Shown piece by piece: positions 54,813 to 62,750 of a stretch of 63,305 nucleotides of DNA (its first letter is position 1; each line of letters starts with the position of its first letter). The notes under the pieces are model-generated. The model saw only the letters and a program-made list of their open reading frames with translations, was not told the origin of the DNA and ran no database searches. This stretch comes from Prosthecochloris sp. (GTDB lineage Bacteria > Bacteroidota > Chlorobiia > Chlorobiales > Chlorobiaceae), in the NCBI GenBank assembly GCA_004028745.1, contig RAZP01000005.1, positions 1 through 63,305 of the forward strand. The letters run 5' to 3'. Made by a program: the position numbers and the translations under genes.

Positions 54813-55060
54813 ATGATGGTTGAAAAGCTGAAAAACGCGATGATCGATTGGGCGATCAATAGAAGCCAGGTCGTTGTGATCCTGATGGTTCTGGTTGTGA
54901 CAACGACGGCTATCTAAGGCCGAGAATCACGTATGACTATACGGATGACGCAAGCTTTGTCATTGGAGGAAATCTGTTTTTCGGTGACGATTCCTCAACA
55001 TTTTTCGGTCAGTTGAAGAACAATACAAATGTATACACGGCATTTCGCTTAACCTTTTAA
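54813..55060 (+). pseudogene. Deletion scar: RND (MMPL-type) exporter start joined to outer-membrane protein end
   Basis: 54813-54917 encodes only the first 34 residues of an RND exporter (MVEKLKNAMIDWAINRSQVV and the start of helix 1) before a stop. From 54914 another frame encodes the last 48 residues of a beta-barrel protein (RPRITYDYTDDASFVIGGN, ending TAFRLTF). In intact loci these proteins belong to one operon, so a single internal deletion of several kilobases at about 54914 explains the join. Confidence 0.75.
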
Positions 55061-55554
55061 GGGACACCTCTATGTATTTATTCCGCGTTCCAATTGCTTC
55101 GTTGAGCGGATAGGAGAGGGTGTGGGAAGGAGCTGCGTGTCAGGTAGGCGAAAAATAGTGTTGAATTGTTGGTGTGTTTCGAATCGCACTCGTGCTCGTT
55201 ATCGTAATCGTAATCGAAAAAAGTTCGGGATCGGGAATTCGGGAGCAGGAAACCGGCAAGAGATCAGTTGGCAGTTGGCAAACTGTAGGGGCAGACCTGT
55301 GTGTCTGCCCGAACTGGCGTTGGTTACCGATTTCGACGGCGACGGCGAACCCCGAAAGAAATAATCGGAAATCGGGGTCGGTATCAGGTTTCGGAGTCGA
55401 AAGGGAATCAGTCGGCAGTCTTCAGTAGGCAGTAGGCAAAGTGTAGGGGCAGACCTGTGTGTCTGCCCGAGCTGGCGTTGGTTATCGATACCGATACCGA
55501 TTCCGACGACGAACCCCGGAAGTAATAATTAACTAATAACAAATGGAGGAAAAT
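55061..55554. repeat. Repeat-rich spacer
   Basis: A degenerate end of the MITE-like element (55061-55100) is followed by TCGTAATCGAAAAAAGTTC (55208-55226), two copies of a GTAGGGGCAGACC element with arms GGGCAGAC/GTCTGCCC (55285-55330 and 55443-55490), GGCAGTCTTCAGTAGGCAG (55414-55432) and an ACCGAT tandem (55483-55500). Several units are shared with 7100-7340. No gene is seen. Confidence 0.7.
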
Positions 55555-56589
55555 ATGAACATGCAAAAACCAGAACATGATTTTTCCGGTATCGAAAGTA
55601 CCCTTATCGACGGTATCGCGTCAGGACTGTTTATGGAGTCTGTTCGCGTAAAACTTTTCGATATCATGGAGTCCCCTGTGACGCCGGATCAGATTTCGGA
55701 GCACATTCCTCTCGACAAGGCGGTTTTGCAGGCGTTGCTCGATTTTCTGGAAGCGAGGAAACTGATCGTCAACAGTGACAATCGCTATGTCAACTCTCCT
55801 CGGGCATCTGAGTTTCTCGTGTCAAGTTCGCCTTTTTATCAGGGAAATATTCTCGAAATGCAGGAGCAGATAGGGGATTCAGCCTGTTCCGCAATGCGCG
55901 CTTTTTTACGTGATCAACCGGTGAAAAATCATGAAGGTGATTATGGGAAAAAAAAGTCGAGCGCCGGTAACATGAATTTTCTGCTGGGGCCGGCTCAGTT
56001 TGCGATGCGAGGTACATTACAGGACGCAGTTGCTTTTATCGCGGACTTACCGCAGTTCATGTCGGCAAAAAAAATGTGCGATATAGGCGGTAATCATGGT
56101 CATTATACAACGGCATTGCTGGAACGAAATCCTTCATTGTCCGCCGTGATTGCCGATATACCTAAAATCACGGGTTTAATCGGGCCTGGTTTTCAAAATT
56201 CCGATTATCGTGACAGGATTTCTGTACTGCCTTTTGATTTGCGCCGGGATACGTTGCCGGAACAGTCTTATGATTTGGTTTTGACGTCCTTTTTGCTCCA
56301 CATGTTTGCTGATAATCTTCACGAAGTGGTAAAGAAAATCGGTGACTCGTTAAGAAGTGGAGGGGTGTTTGTTACTCAAAATCTGGATTCCGGGTCACAA
56401 TATGGTTGTCAAGAGGAAAAAACCGTTAGAGAGCTGATGACGAAAATGCTGGGGTATCCAACGCATTACCTGGATCAAGAGCTACTTAAAGATGTGTTGC
56501 ATGAAGCGGGGTTTGCCGACTACAGGGTGCAAAGAACAGGTTCCGACAAATCGAGCTACATTCTCGCCGCTTTAAAACAGCATTGTTGA
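55555..56589 (+). CDS. SAM-dependent O-methyltransferase (two-domain type)
   Basis: 344 residues from ATG 55555, with GGAGG at 55545-55549. An N-terminal winged-helix dimerisation domain (TPDQISEHIPLDKAVLQALLDFLEARKLI) is followed by the catalytic domain with CDIGGNHGHYTTALLE near 178-193 and ADIPKI, as in the acetylserotonin/BchU O-methyltransferase family. The substrate is unknown. The last codons run into a hairpin repeat whose near copy lies at 9989-10040. Confidence 0.78.
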   Translation: MNMQKPEHDFSGIESTLIDGIASGLFMESVRVKLFDIMESPVTPDQISEHIPLDKAVLQALLDFLEARKLIVNSDNRYVNSPRASEFLVSSSPFYQGNILEMQEQIGDSACSAMRAFLRDQPVKNHEGDYGKKKSSAGNMNFLLGPAQFAMRGTLQDAVAFIADLPQFMSAKKMCDIGGNHGHYTTALLERNPSLSAVIADIPKITGLIGPGFQNSDYRDRISVLPFDLRRDTLPEQSYDLVLTSFLLHMFADNLHEVVKKIGDSLRSGGVFVTQNLDSGSQYGCQEEKTVRELMTKMLGYPTHYLDQELLKDVLHEAGFADYRVQRTGSDKSSYILAALKQHC

Positions 56590-56604
56590 TTCTCCTTCCT
56601 TAAG

Positions 56605-56633
56605 CCCCTCGGCAAGTGCCGCAGGGGGGTTTT
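56605..56633 (+). terminator. Terminator after the O-methyltransferase
   Basis: CCCC-T-CGGC-AAGT-GCCG-CA-GGGG and four T. The surrounding 50 bp nearly repeat 9989-10040. Confidence 0.75.
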
Positions 56634-56642
56634 AAGTTTTTT

Positions 56643-56671
56643 TTGTTTTTAATTTGTCTAAATAAGGTAAT
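56643..56671 (+). promoter_or_regulatory. Putative iron box F with promoter
   Basis: Left arm TTGTTTTTAATTTG, right arm CTAAATAAGGTAAT, central T. TTGTCT 56654-56659 and TATATT 56676-56681 are 16 bp apart. It precedes the DtxR-type regulator. Confidence 0.65.
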
Positions 56672-56687
56672 ATTGTATATTATTTAC

Positions 56688-56754
56688 GTTCTCCTACTTT
56701 GATTCTTTTTTGTTCTTTCAGCCCCTCTGTAATCAGGCAGCAGAGGGGTTTTTT
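56688..56754 (+). ncRNA. Candidate short iron-repressed RNA / attenuated leader (F)
   Basis: A predicted RNA of about 66 nt starts at GTTCTCCTAC and ends at a strong terminator, 32 bp before the DtxR-type start. It shares TTCTTTCAGCCCC with candidate RNA B. Confidence 0.45.
56722..56754 (+). terminator. Intrinsic terminator in the DtxR-type gene leader
   Basis: CCCCTCTG (56722-56729) and CAGAGGGG (56741-56748) form the stem, followed by six T. Confidence 0.85.
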
Positions 56755-56786
56755 AAAGTATTGTCAGATAACATTGGAGAGCTGCT

Positions 56787-57446
56787 ATGCTCAGTGAGTC
56801 AAGTGAAATGTACCTCCAGGCCGTTTTTCGCCTGTCAGAAAAAAACAGCGAAGTGACTATCGGTCAAATTGCCGATGCGATGGGACATAGCTTGTCTACA
56901 GTATCTGAAAAAGTGCGGAGGCTGACCGATCAAGGATTGCTTCTGCATGAATGGCGCGAAGGTGTCGCCTTGAGTGAAGAAGGTGAGCGCGTTGCGGGAA
57001 AGCTTCTCAGAAAAAGGCGGTTGATTGAAACCTTCCTGGTTCGTATGGCCGGGTACTTGCCGTACGAGGTTCATGAGGATGCTTGCCGTCTTGAACACGT
57101 TATTTCCGAGCGGCTGACCGAGGCTCTGGATAGGATGCTTGACTATCCACGGAGTGATCCGCACGGCCATCCGATACCTTCCAGCGAAGGAGAGCTGAAC
57201 AAAAAGGATACGGTTCTGCTTTCAACAATCGGCCCAGGGGATCAGGCAAGGGTTGCAGCTATTTGCACAAGAGACGCGAAAATGATGAAATACATTAATG
57301 AGCTTGGCTTGCGGCCTGATAGTACATGCAGGGTTATCGAAAAAGCGCCGTTTGACGGCCCTTTGACGGTTGCCATGAACGGAAAAAATGTCGCAGTGGC
57401 AGCTTCTCTGGCATCATTGATCGAGGTTGAAACTCTTGACAGTTAA
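56787..57446 (+). CDS. DtxR/MntR-family metal-dependent repressor
   Basis: 219 residues: winged helix (VTIGQIADAMGHSLSTVSEKVRRLTDQGLL, near 22-51), dimerisation helices with the metal-ligand region (YEVHEDACRLEHVISERL, and HPIPSSEGE near 130), and a C-terminal FeoA/SH3-like domain (near 140-219). The order is that of full-length IdeR/DtxR proteins that bind DNA with Fe2+ or Mn2+. Its gene carries iron box F, so it is a candidate for the protein that reads the repeated boxes. Start ATG 56787. Confidence 0.88.
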   Translation: MLSESSEMYLQAVFRLSEKNSEVTIGQIADAMGHSLSTVSEKVRRLTDQGLLLHEWREGVALSEEGERVAGKLLRKRRLIETFLVRMAGYLPYEVHEDACRLEHVISERLTEALDRMLDYPRSDPHGHPIPSSEGELNKKDTVLLSTIGPGDQARVAAICTRDAKMMKYINELGLRPDSTCRVIEKAPFDGPLTVAMNGKNVAVAASLASLIEVETLDS

Positions 57447-57463
57447 TTAATAATCGCTCCATT

Positions 57464-58075
57464 ATGAATACTGAGATACTGAACTTTCAAAAACCTGTTT
57501 TTCAGAAATGGAAGAGCAAACTGGAATCGGTCGATATTTCTCAAGAGTCTTTTGAGCGATGGCTTTTTGTTCAGGTGTCAGGGGTGCTTTTTGGCGGGAA
57601 GACGGGTGAACTGCTTATCATAAAAAAGGACTTTTTCGATATGTCTCTGGACGGGAGCTTGGAGCATATCGGCTCTTTTTGCGAGTCATGGAGATTGAAG
57701 TACAAAATGTTGGTGATGACAGGTCATTCCCTGAAATTTATCGTTTACAGGGAGGATGCGGTCAATCTCCGTTTGAAAAGAGCTTCTAAAAGAATTCTCC
57801 ACTGTCGCTTGAAATATCCGTTTGGACTTAGTGCACAAACATTTCTTCATGAGCTTGCAAGGCGCTGGCAGGAAAGTGGCCGCATTCCGCATGAAATCGG
57901 TATTGCACTTGGTTATCCCCTGAAAGATGTATGGGGTTTTATGGGCTTGAACAATTTCAGGTGCAACGGGAGCTGTGGCTGGCAGATTTTCGGTAATCCT
58001 GAGCCTTCGATAAAAACCCGTGCTCGATATGAGGACGCCCGCAGAAGAGCTGAGTATCTTCTGCAGGCGGCATAA
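57464..58075 (+). CDS. DUF3793-family protein
   Basis: 203 residues; the diagnostic part is GRIPHEIGIALGYPLKDVWGFMG followed by CGWQIFGNPE. DUF3793 has no known function, but members are often near flavodoxin or iron genes. The gene is 17 bp after the DtxR-type regulator and probably cotranscribed with it. Confidence 0.72.
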   Translation: MNTEILNFQKPVFQKWKSKLESVDISQESFERWLFVQVSGVLFGGKTGELLIIKKDFFDMSLDGSLEHIGSFCESWRLKYKMLVMTGHSLKFIVYREDAVNLRLKRASKRILHCRLKYPFGLSAQTFLHELARRWQESGRIPHEIGIALGYPLKDVWGFMGLNNFRCNGSCGWQIFGNPEPSIKTRARYEDARRRAEYLLQAA

Positions 58076-58166
58076 AAACTAAACGCCGGGTAAGCTTTCA
58101 ATGACAGCTGCTCTACCGTGCAGGCTGCTGCTTTATTCCTTCTTTTTACAAAGGGTGTCCAAGAGT

Positions 58167-58352
58167 TTAGCCTTGAACGATACATTCCTCCGGACAGACT
58201 GAGACACAGGCCTGGGCATCGAGACCGGCGCACTCGTTACATGTATCGGGGTCGATAACGTAGACCTCTTCTCCTGCAGATATTGCGTTTACCGGGCATT
58301 CCGGTTCACATGCCGCACAGTAGGTGCAAGTTTCTGTAATGTACAGTGCCAT
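58167..58352 (-). CDS. 2[4Fe-4S] ferredoxin (Chlorobium type), 1
   Basis: A 61-residue ferredoxin: first cluster CTYCAACEPECP, second CNECAGLDAQACVSVCP with the long insertion between Cys2 and Cys3 that marks the Chlorobium-type ferredoxins used as electron donors for reductive CO2 fixation. It is one of two adjacent ferredoxin genes. It strongly supports a green sulfur bacterium. Confidence 0.95.
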   Translation of the reverse strand: MALYITETCTYCAACEPECPVNAISAGEEVYVIDPDTCNECAGLDAQACVSVCPEECIVQG

Positions 58353-58417
58353 GATACGCCTCCCCCATTTTTTTGTTTACGAAAATAAATCATACCAGTT
58401 AGTTGCACACCGCAGGA

Positions 58418-58612
58418 TCAAGCTTTTTTAATTGCTTCTGACGGGCACTGTGGCACGCAACGTACAGCCGACATATTGCTGCAGTCATTGCAAAGGTTTC
58501 CATCGATGACGTATGTTTTTTCCGTCTCGTGAGCCTTGATGGCGTTGCGGGGACATGCCGTACGGCAGCTGTCACACATAACGCATGCGTCCGGGTTGAT
58601 CGTGAAAGCCAT
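58418..58612 (-). CDS. 2[4Fe-4S] ferredoxin, 2
   Basis: 64 residues from ATG 58612, with AAGGAGG just upstream; the longer frame to 58633 would include that ribosome site. Clusters: CVMCDSCRTACP and CNDCSNMSAVRCVPQCP. It differs from ferredoxin 1 mainly around the first cluster. It lies downstream of the feo operon, and might serve as an electron donor in ferric reduction or be a housekeeping carrier. Confidence 0.93.
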   Translation of the reverse strand: MAFTINPDACVMCDSCRTACPRNAIKAHETEKTYVIDGNLCNDCSNMSAVRCVPQCPSEAIKKA

Positions 58613-58765
58613 GATTTCCTCCTTGATTGGCATTTATAAGGTGTTTATTATGTGCTCACTCTGATTATCACAGTATGAGTAGCATCTTCACCTATAAATA
58701 TAGAGGAGGTAGGTAGGTTCGTCAATAAAGAAGATTACAGAGAGGTTGGCCGAATTCAAGGTGCC

Positions 58766-59002
58766 CTACTGTATCCATTGATACCATATGTGATGGCCGT
58801 CACTGCAGGAACAGCTGCCTTTTTTGTTCCCGCAGGAACTTTCGGATGTTTCCTTGCAGAGCTTGCCTTTGCGGATCCAGTGTTCGAGCATCGGCTCGAG
58901 TGTCTCAGGTGATGCATTGAAATGAATGCCGAGATCGTTGATCGACACGATATTTTTGCTTTGCAGATACTCTTTCAGTTCAAGAAGGGACAGGGTTGGC
59001 AT
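58766..59002 (-). CDS. feoC: FeoC-like winged-helix protein
   Basis: 78 residues from ATG 59002: MPTLSLLELKEYLQSKNIVS and LGIHFNASPETLEPMLEHWI form the winged helix, and RKGKLCKETSESSCGNKKGSCSCSDG gives the Cys cluster expected of FeoC. It starts 11 bp after the feoB stop. The frame upstream overlaps feoB and is not coding. FeoC tunes FeoB stability or senses an Fe-S cluster/oxygen. Confidence 0.8.
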   Translation of the reverse strand: MPTLSLLELKEYLQSKNIVSINDLGIHFNASPETLEPMLEHWIRKGKLCKETSESSCGNKKGSCSCSDGHHIWYQWIQ

Positions 59003-59013
59003 TGGTTTGATGT

Positions 59014-61356
59014 TTATACTTTTTCTATTTGTCTGCCTGTCACCCACATTGCTGCAACTGCGGCAGCGAAAACAGCAAACATGGCCCCGGTCCAAAGCAA
59101 TGACCCGGCCGGGTTTGCGGAAAAGGTGCCAAGCTGATAAAAAATCACGGCTGTGGTATATGCCAGGCCGGTGGTCCATAATCCTGCAAAAACTGTCCAT
59201 CCCAGGTTTGTTTCACGGTAAACCGCTGCGATTGCAGCAACACAGGGGAAGTAAAGGAGAACAAACAGCAGATAGGCGAATGCACCGACTTTGCCGTCAA
59301 ACAAATTAACCATCGATCCGAAAATAGAGGCATCAACTTCCTGTTCTTCGGCTGCGGTTTCCGGGTCGGAGACATCGCCGATAGAAACACCCAACGGGTC
59401 GAGTACCGTGCCGGCAAGATCTCCGAGGTTTGCGGGGATGGTGGCAAAGGATTCGTTGATACCGGCCCAGAAGTCGAAGCCTTCCTCTTCAGCTTCCTCC
59501 TCGCTGCTGCCTATCTGGGCATACATGGCGTCAAGCGTACCTACAACGGCCTCCTTGGCGAAAATACCGGTGAAAATACCGACGGTAGCCGGCCAGTTGT
59601 CTTCAGTGATCCCCATGGGAGCAAATACAGGTGAAATTGTTTTGCTGATTGACGATAATACTGAAGTTTCGGTGTCCTCGTTGCCAAATGAGCCATCCGT
59701 TCCCAGCGAGTTGAGAAAACTCAACACTACGATGACCGGAACCAGTACTTTTCCAGCACGAACCAGGAATGACTTCAGGCGGTCCCAGGTTCTCAGCAGG
59801 ACGCCTTTCACCGTGGGGAGATGGTAGGGAGGAAGCTCCATAAGAAAATGGCCGGCTTCCCCTTTCAAAAGAGTATTTTTTAAAACCAGTCCTGTCAGCA
59901 CGGCAAATGCAATACCTATCAGGTAGAGCAGAAACACGATGTTTTGTCCTCCGACCGGAAAGAATGCCGCGGCGAAAAGTGCGTAAACCGGAAGTCTTGC
60001 GCCGCAGGACATGAAAGGATTCATCATGATTGTCATCAGACGGTCTCTCTGGTTTTCCATGGTTCGGGTACTCATAATGGCCGGAACGTTGCAGCCGAAC
60101 CCTACCAGCAGAGGTATGAATGCCTTGCCAGGCAGTCCGAGGAAGCGCATTCCCCGATCCATGACAAACGCTGCTCTTGCCATGTAGCCCGAATCTTCGA
60201 GAAAAGAAAGGAAGAGAAACATGAAGCCGATAGGAGGGATGAAGGTTGCCATGGTCTGAATGCTGCCGCCGAGCCCTGAAGCCAGGATGGTGAGCAGCCA
60301 TTCAGGTGTTCCGAGCGGTGCGAGGAGTACGCTGAAACCATCGACAAAAATGGTTCCTGTGAAAATGTCGAAAAAATCGATAAAAGCGCCGCCAAGGTTG
60401 ATGGTGAACATGAACATGGCATACACCGCTGCCAAGAAGATCGGAATACCCCAGATACGGCTGAGAACAACCTTGTCAATTTTATCCGAGACGGTTTCTG
60501 AAACTTCCTGTTTTCTCCGGACAACTTCCTTGATGATTTTATTGATCTGCCGGTAGTGACTGTCGGCCACAATAATGTCGATATCTTCATCGAGATCTAT
60601 TGAAAGTTTTTCCTTTGCCTGGGAGACTTCAGCTTTCAATTGAGGATCGACAAGCTTTTCCAGATGCGAGTCACCTTCGAGAAGCTTAACCGCCAGCCAT
60701 TTAGGGTCAGATTCCGGCAACCTGCCGTCAACACTTAGTTTTTCGGCGAAAACCTCAATAGCACCTCCAAGGTTTTCAGGATATTGGGCCGGTGAACGGT
60801 ATTCTTTCTGACGTTCAATTTCCTGATAAATGGCGATTTTCAGAGCAGGAATTCCCCTGTTTTTTGAAGCAACGATGGGAATTATCCGGCAGCCGAGCTT
60901 CGATTCCAGAGCATTTAGGTCGATTTCAAGGCCCCGTTCATCTGCAACATCCATCATATTCAGCGCTACCAGCACCGGAACGTTCATTTCAAGCATGCGG
61001 CTTGTGAGGTAGAGGTTCCGTTCCAGGTTCGAAGCATCGACAATGTTGATGATCAGTTTGGCTTCTTTTGACAGGATGTATTCTCTGGCAATTTCCTCGT
61101 CAACGGACGATGCTGTCAGGGAGTAAACCCCAGGCAGATCGACCAGCTCTATTTCAAGATCTTCGTGAGTGAATATCCCTGTTTTTCGGTCAACAGTTAC
61201 GCCAGGCCAGTTGCCGGTTTTCTGGTTCAGACCGGTCAAAGCGTTGAACAGTGTTGTTTTTCCACAGTTCGGGTTACCGACAAGTGCGACAGTTGCCTTT
61301 CTTATGCTGCTTTTGTTTTTCGCGGTTTGTTCATTCATTATCATGGTGTCGGGCAT
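59014..61356 (-). CDS. feoB: Ferrous iron transporter FeoB (copy 2)
   Basis: 780 residues. G1 GNPNCGKTT (27-35), G3 DLPGVYS, G4 NMMD; then the membrane portion with SGYMARAAFVMDRG, FGCNVPAIMSTR, CGARLPVYALF and FAKEAVVGTL. The start overlaps the feoA stop by one base (TAATG) and has GAGGAGG upstream. It is the full-length FeoB, paired with FeoA and FeoC. Confidence 0.95.
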   Translation of the reverse strand: MPDTMIMNEQTAKNKSSIRKATVALVGNPNCGKTTLFNALTGLNQKTGNWPGVTVDRKTGIFTHEDLEIELVDLPGVYSLTASSVDEEIAREYILSKEAKLIINIVDASNLERNLYLTSRMLEMNVPVLVALNMMDVADERGLEIDLNALESKLGCRIIPIVASKNRGIPALKIAIYQEIERQKEYRSPAQYPENLGGAIEVFAEKLSVDGRLPESDPKWLAVKLLEGDSHLEKLVDPQLKAEVSQAKEKLSIDLDEDIDIIVADSHYRQINKIIKEVVRRKQEVSETVSDKIDKVVLSRIWGIPIFLAAVYAMFMFTINLGGAFIDFFDIFTGTIFVDGFSVLLAPLGTPEWLLTILASGLGGSIQTMATFIPPIGFMFLFLSFLEDSGYMARAAFVMDRGMRFLGLPGKAFIPLLVGFGCNVPAIMSTRTMENQRDRLMTIMMNPFMSCGARLPVYALFAAAFFPVGGQNIVFLLYLIGIAFAVLTGLVLKNTLLKGEAGHFLMELPPYHLPTVKGVLLRTWDRLKSFLVRAGKVLVPVIVVLSFLNSLGTDGSFGNEDTETSVLSSISKTISPVFAPMGITEDNWPATVGIFTGIFAKEAVVGTLDAMYAQIGSSEEEAEEEGFDFWAGINESFATIPANLGDLAGTVLDPLGVSIGDVSDPETAAEEQEVDASIFGSMVNLFDGKVGAFAYLLFVLLYFPCVAAIAAVYRETNLGWTVFAGLWTTGLAYTTAVIFYQLGTFSANPAGSLLWTGAMFAVFAAAVAAMWVTGRQIEKV

Positions 61357-61583
61357 TATTGTACCTCCTCGACGGTTATTCCCTCGATATCTTTTTTGCG
61401 TAAAGAAAGTTTGTACTGTTTAATTAACACTTCGACAGGATCACCGAGCGGGGCAATGCGGATGACCTGGATTCTTTCCCCGTTGAGAACGCCCATGTCG
61501 ATCAATTTTGATTTAAGGGAACCGGAACAGGAAAGCTTTTTGATCCGGGCGCTTTGTCCTGTTTTGAGCTCTGAAAGTTTCAT
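61356..61583 (-). CDS. feoA: FeoA
   Basis: 75 residues, classic FeoA: MKLSELKTGQSARIKKLSC, KLIDMGVLNGERIQVIRIAPLGDPVEV and LSLRKKDIEGI. It overlaps the upstream FeoA-domain gene by 4 bp and feoB by 1 bp, so the whole feo operon is translationally coupled. Confidence 0.9.
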   Translation of the reverse strand: MKLSELKTGQSARIKKLSCSGSLKSKLIDMGVLNGERIQVIRIAPLGDPVEVLIKQYKLSLRKKDIEGITVEEVQ

Positions 61584-61945
61584 GTATGATTGTTCCTGAT
61601 TAAGATTTTCATGGCCAGCCCACGTCCCAAGACCATTCTACTGTCCTGGAGCTTGATGACCAGCGGACCTTTTCCTCTGTTCTGAGCCACGGTTATCTGC
61701 TGCCCTTCATAAAACCCCATCTCTTTGAGCCTGATAGCGCCATGATGATGGTTTTCGTCTCTTTGTTGGCCTTGATGGTGACAGCTTTCATTTTGTATGC
61801 CGGCGATTTTGCCGGTCATTCCCTCTTTCATCTGTGACAATGGCATCATTGCAGCTGTTTCGTCCGGGTCACAATTCTGATGCCTTTTTTCCGGCGTTGA
61901 ATTTCTCTGCCGACGTTGCATATTGCAGTTTCTTACATATTCCAT
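61580..61945 (-). CDS. feoA: FeoA-domain protein with Cys/His-rich insert
   Basis: Up to 121 residues. From MMPLSQMKEG the sequence is FeoA-like (RLKEMGFYEGQQITVAQN, VLGRGLAMKILI), but between the first strands it carries an insert, CHHQGQQRDENHHHG, which could bind metal. The first 30 residues are polar, and ATG 61849 is an alternative start. It is the first gene of the feoA-feoA-feoB-feoC operon, about 90 bp after iron box H. Confidence 0.8.
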   Translation of the reverse strand: MEYVRNCNMQRRQRNSTPEKRHQNCDPDETAAMMPLSQMKEGMTGKIAGIQNESCHHQGQQRDENHHHGAIRLKEMGFYEGQQITVAQNRGKGPLVIKLQDSRMVLGRGLAMKILIRNNHT

Positions 61946-62027
61946 GTGCTGGCTTAAGAACGTTGTCAGTTTTACAATAGAGGTACCCGATTATTTTAAT
62001 GGGACCTTCTTACATGTGAGAGCAATA

Positions 62028-62056
62028 TATTGATTTAAGTAGACTAAATACAAGTA
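62028..62056 (-). promoter_or_regulatory. Putative iron box H for the feo operon
   Basis: On the minus strand TATTTAGTCTACTTAAA (62050-62034) matches 14 of 17 positions of the common core. TTGTAT upstream and TATATT downstream of it are 18 bp apart, so the box would fill the promoter spacer. Confidence 0.5.
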
Positions 62057-62153
62057 AAGGTTTCCTGAAAAGGAATCCGGCAAGTTGTAACCCATTATTG
62101 AAGGAGAGCAGAAGAGTGAAATGTGTTTCAGGACGGCCTTTCCGGCAGCTCTT

Positions 62154-62648
62154 TTACTTGCTTTTCGGGGGTGTATCAGGGATCATCCCGTGGGCCAGCA
62201 TGTATGTTTTTATGCGGTCGGCGTGATCTTTGTCTTCCTGGTTGAGCTGTTTAAACAGCTCATCGGAAAGAGTGCAGGATTTCCGGTTCATGAATTCCTG
62301 GTAGTGAAGTTCCCCTATGGATTGTTCAAGATCGTAGGCAGTCATGAATGCTTCTTCTCGTGACGGTGGGTTTGAGGTGAGAGCATCGATCAAGGATTCC
62401 AGGTTTGCATTTGACACTTTCAGCGCTTCCAGGTCGGTTGCAAGCAGGTTTTCGGGAAGTGTTCCCGAGGGGTTGAGAATTGTTTTTTCATTACGGAGGA
62501 GTGCGGCATGGCTTTGTTCTTCCATGGAAAGCTGCCACCAGAAATCCTCGTCTTCCTCAAAAAGCTCCTGGAACAGGGTGTAAAGCTTGCTGATATTAAG
62601 CTCGTGAGCAATAGATACATCCAGAAGCTCCGATAAAAGATTATCCAT
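62154..62648 (-). CDS. Ferritin-like diiron protein
   Basis: 164 residues, all helical, with the iron-binding pattern of the ferritin/rubrerythrin superfamily: an early Glu (AHELNISKLY), EEQSH near residue 45, a third-helix Glu (DLEQSIGELHYQEF) and EDKDHADRI near the C-terminus. No rubredoxin-type Cys pairs. A role in iron storage or peroxide defence is likely. Confidence 0.75.
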   Translation of the reverse strand: MDNLLSELLDVSIAHELNISKLYTLFQELFEEDEDFWWQLSMEEQSHAALLRNEKTILNPSGTLPENLLATDLEALKVSNANLESLIDALTSNPPSREEAFMTAYDLEQSIGELHYQEFMNRKSCTLSDELFKQLNQEDKDHADRIKTYMLAHGMIPDTPPKSK

Positions 62649-62750
62649 GTAAAAAAAGTGTTGTTGATACGGCTGTGATTATTTTTTAATGTAATTTTCC
62701 ACCAGATGGTTTCAAACGCTAATCCTAATCATCAATCACGATAACAAACC

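Noticed and set aside
58766..59200. 144-codon version of the FeoC gene
   Set aside because: The first 66 codons overlap feoB and do not look like protein; the FeoC fold begins at ATG 59002.
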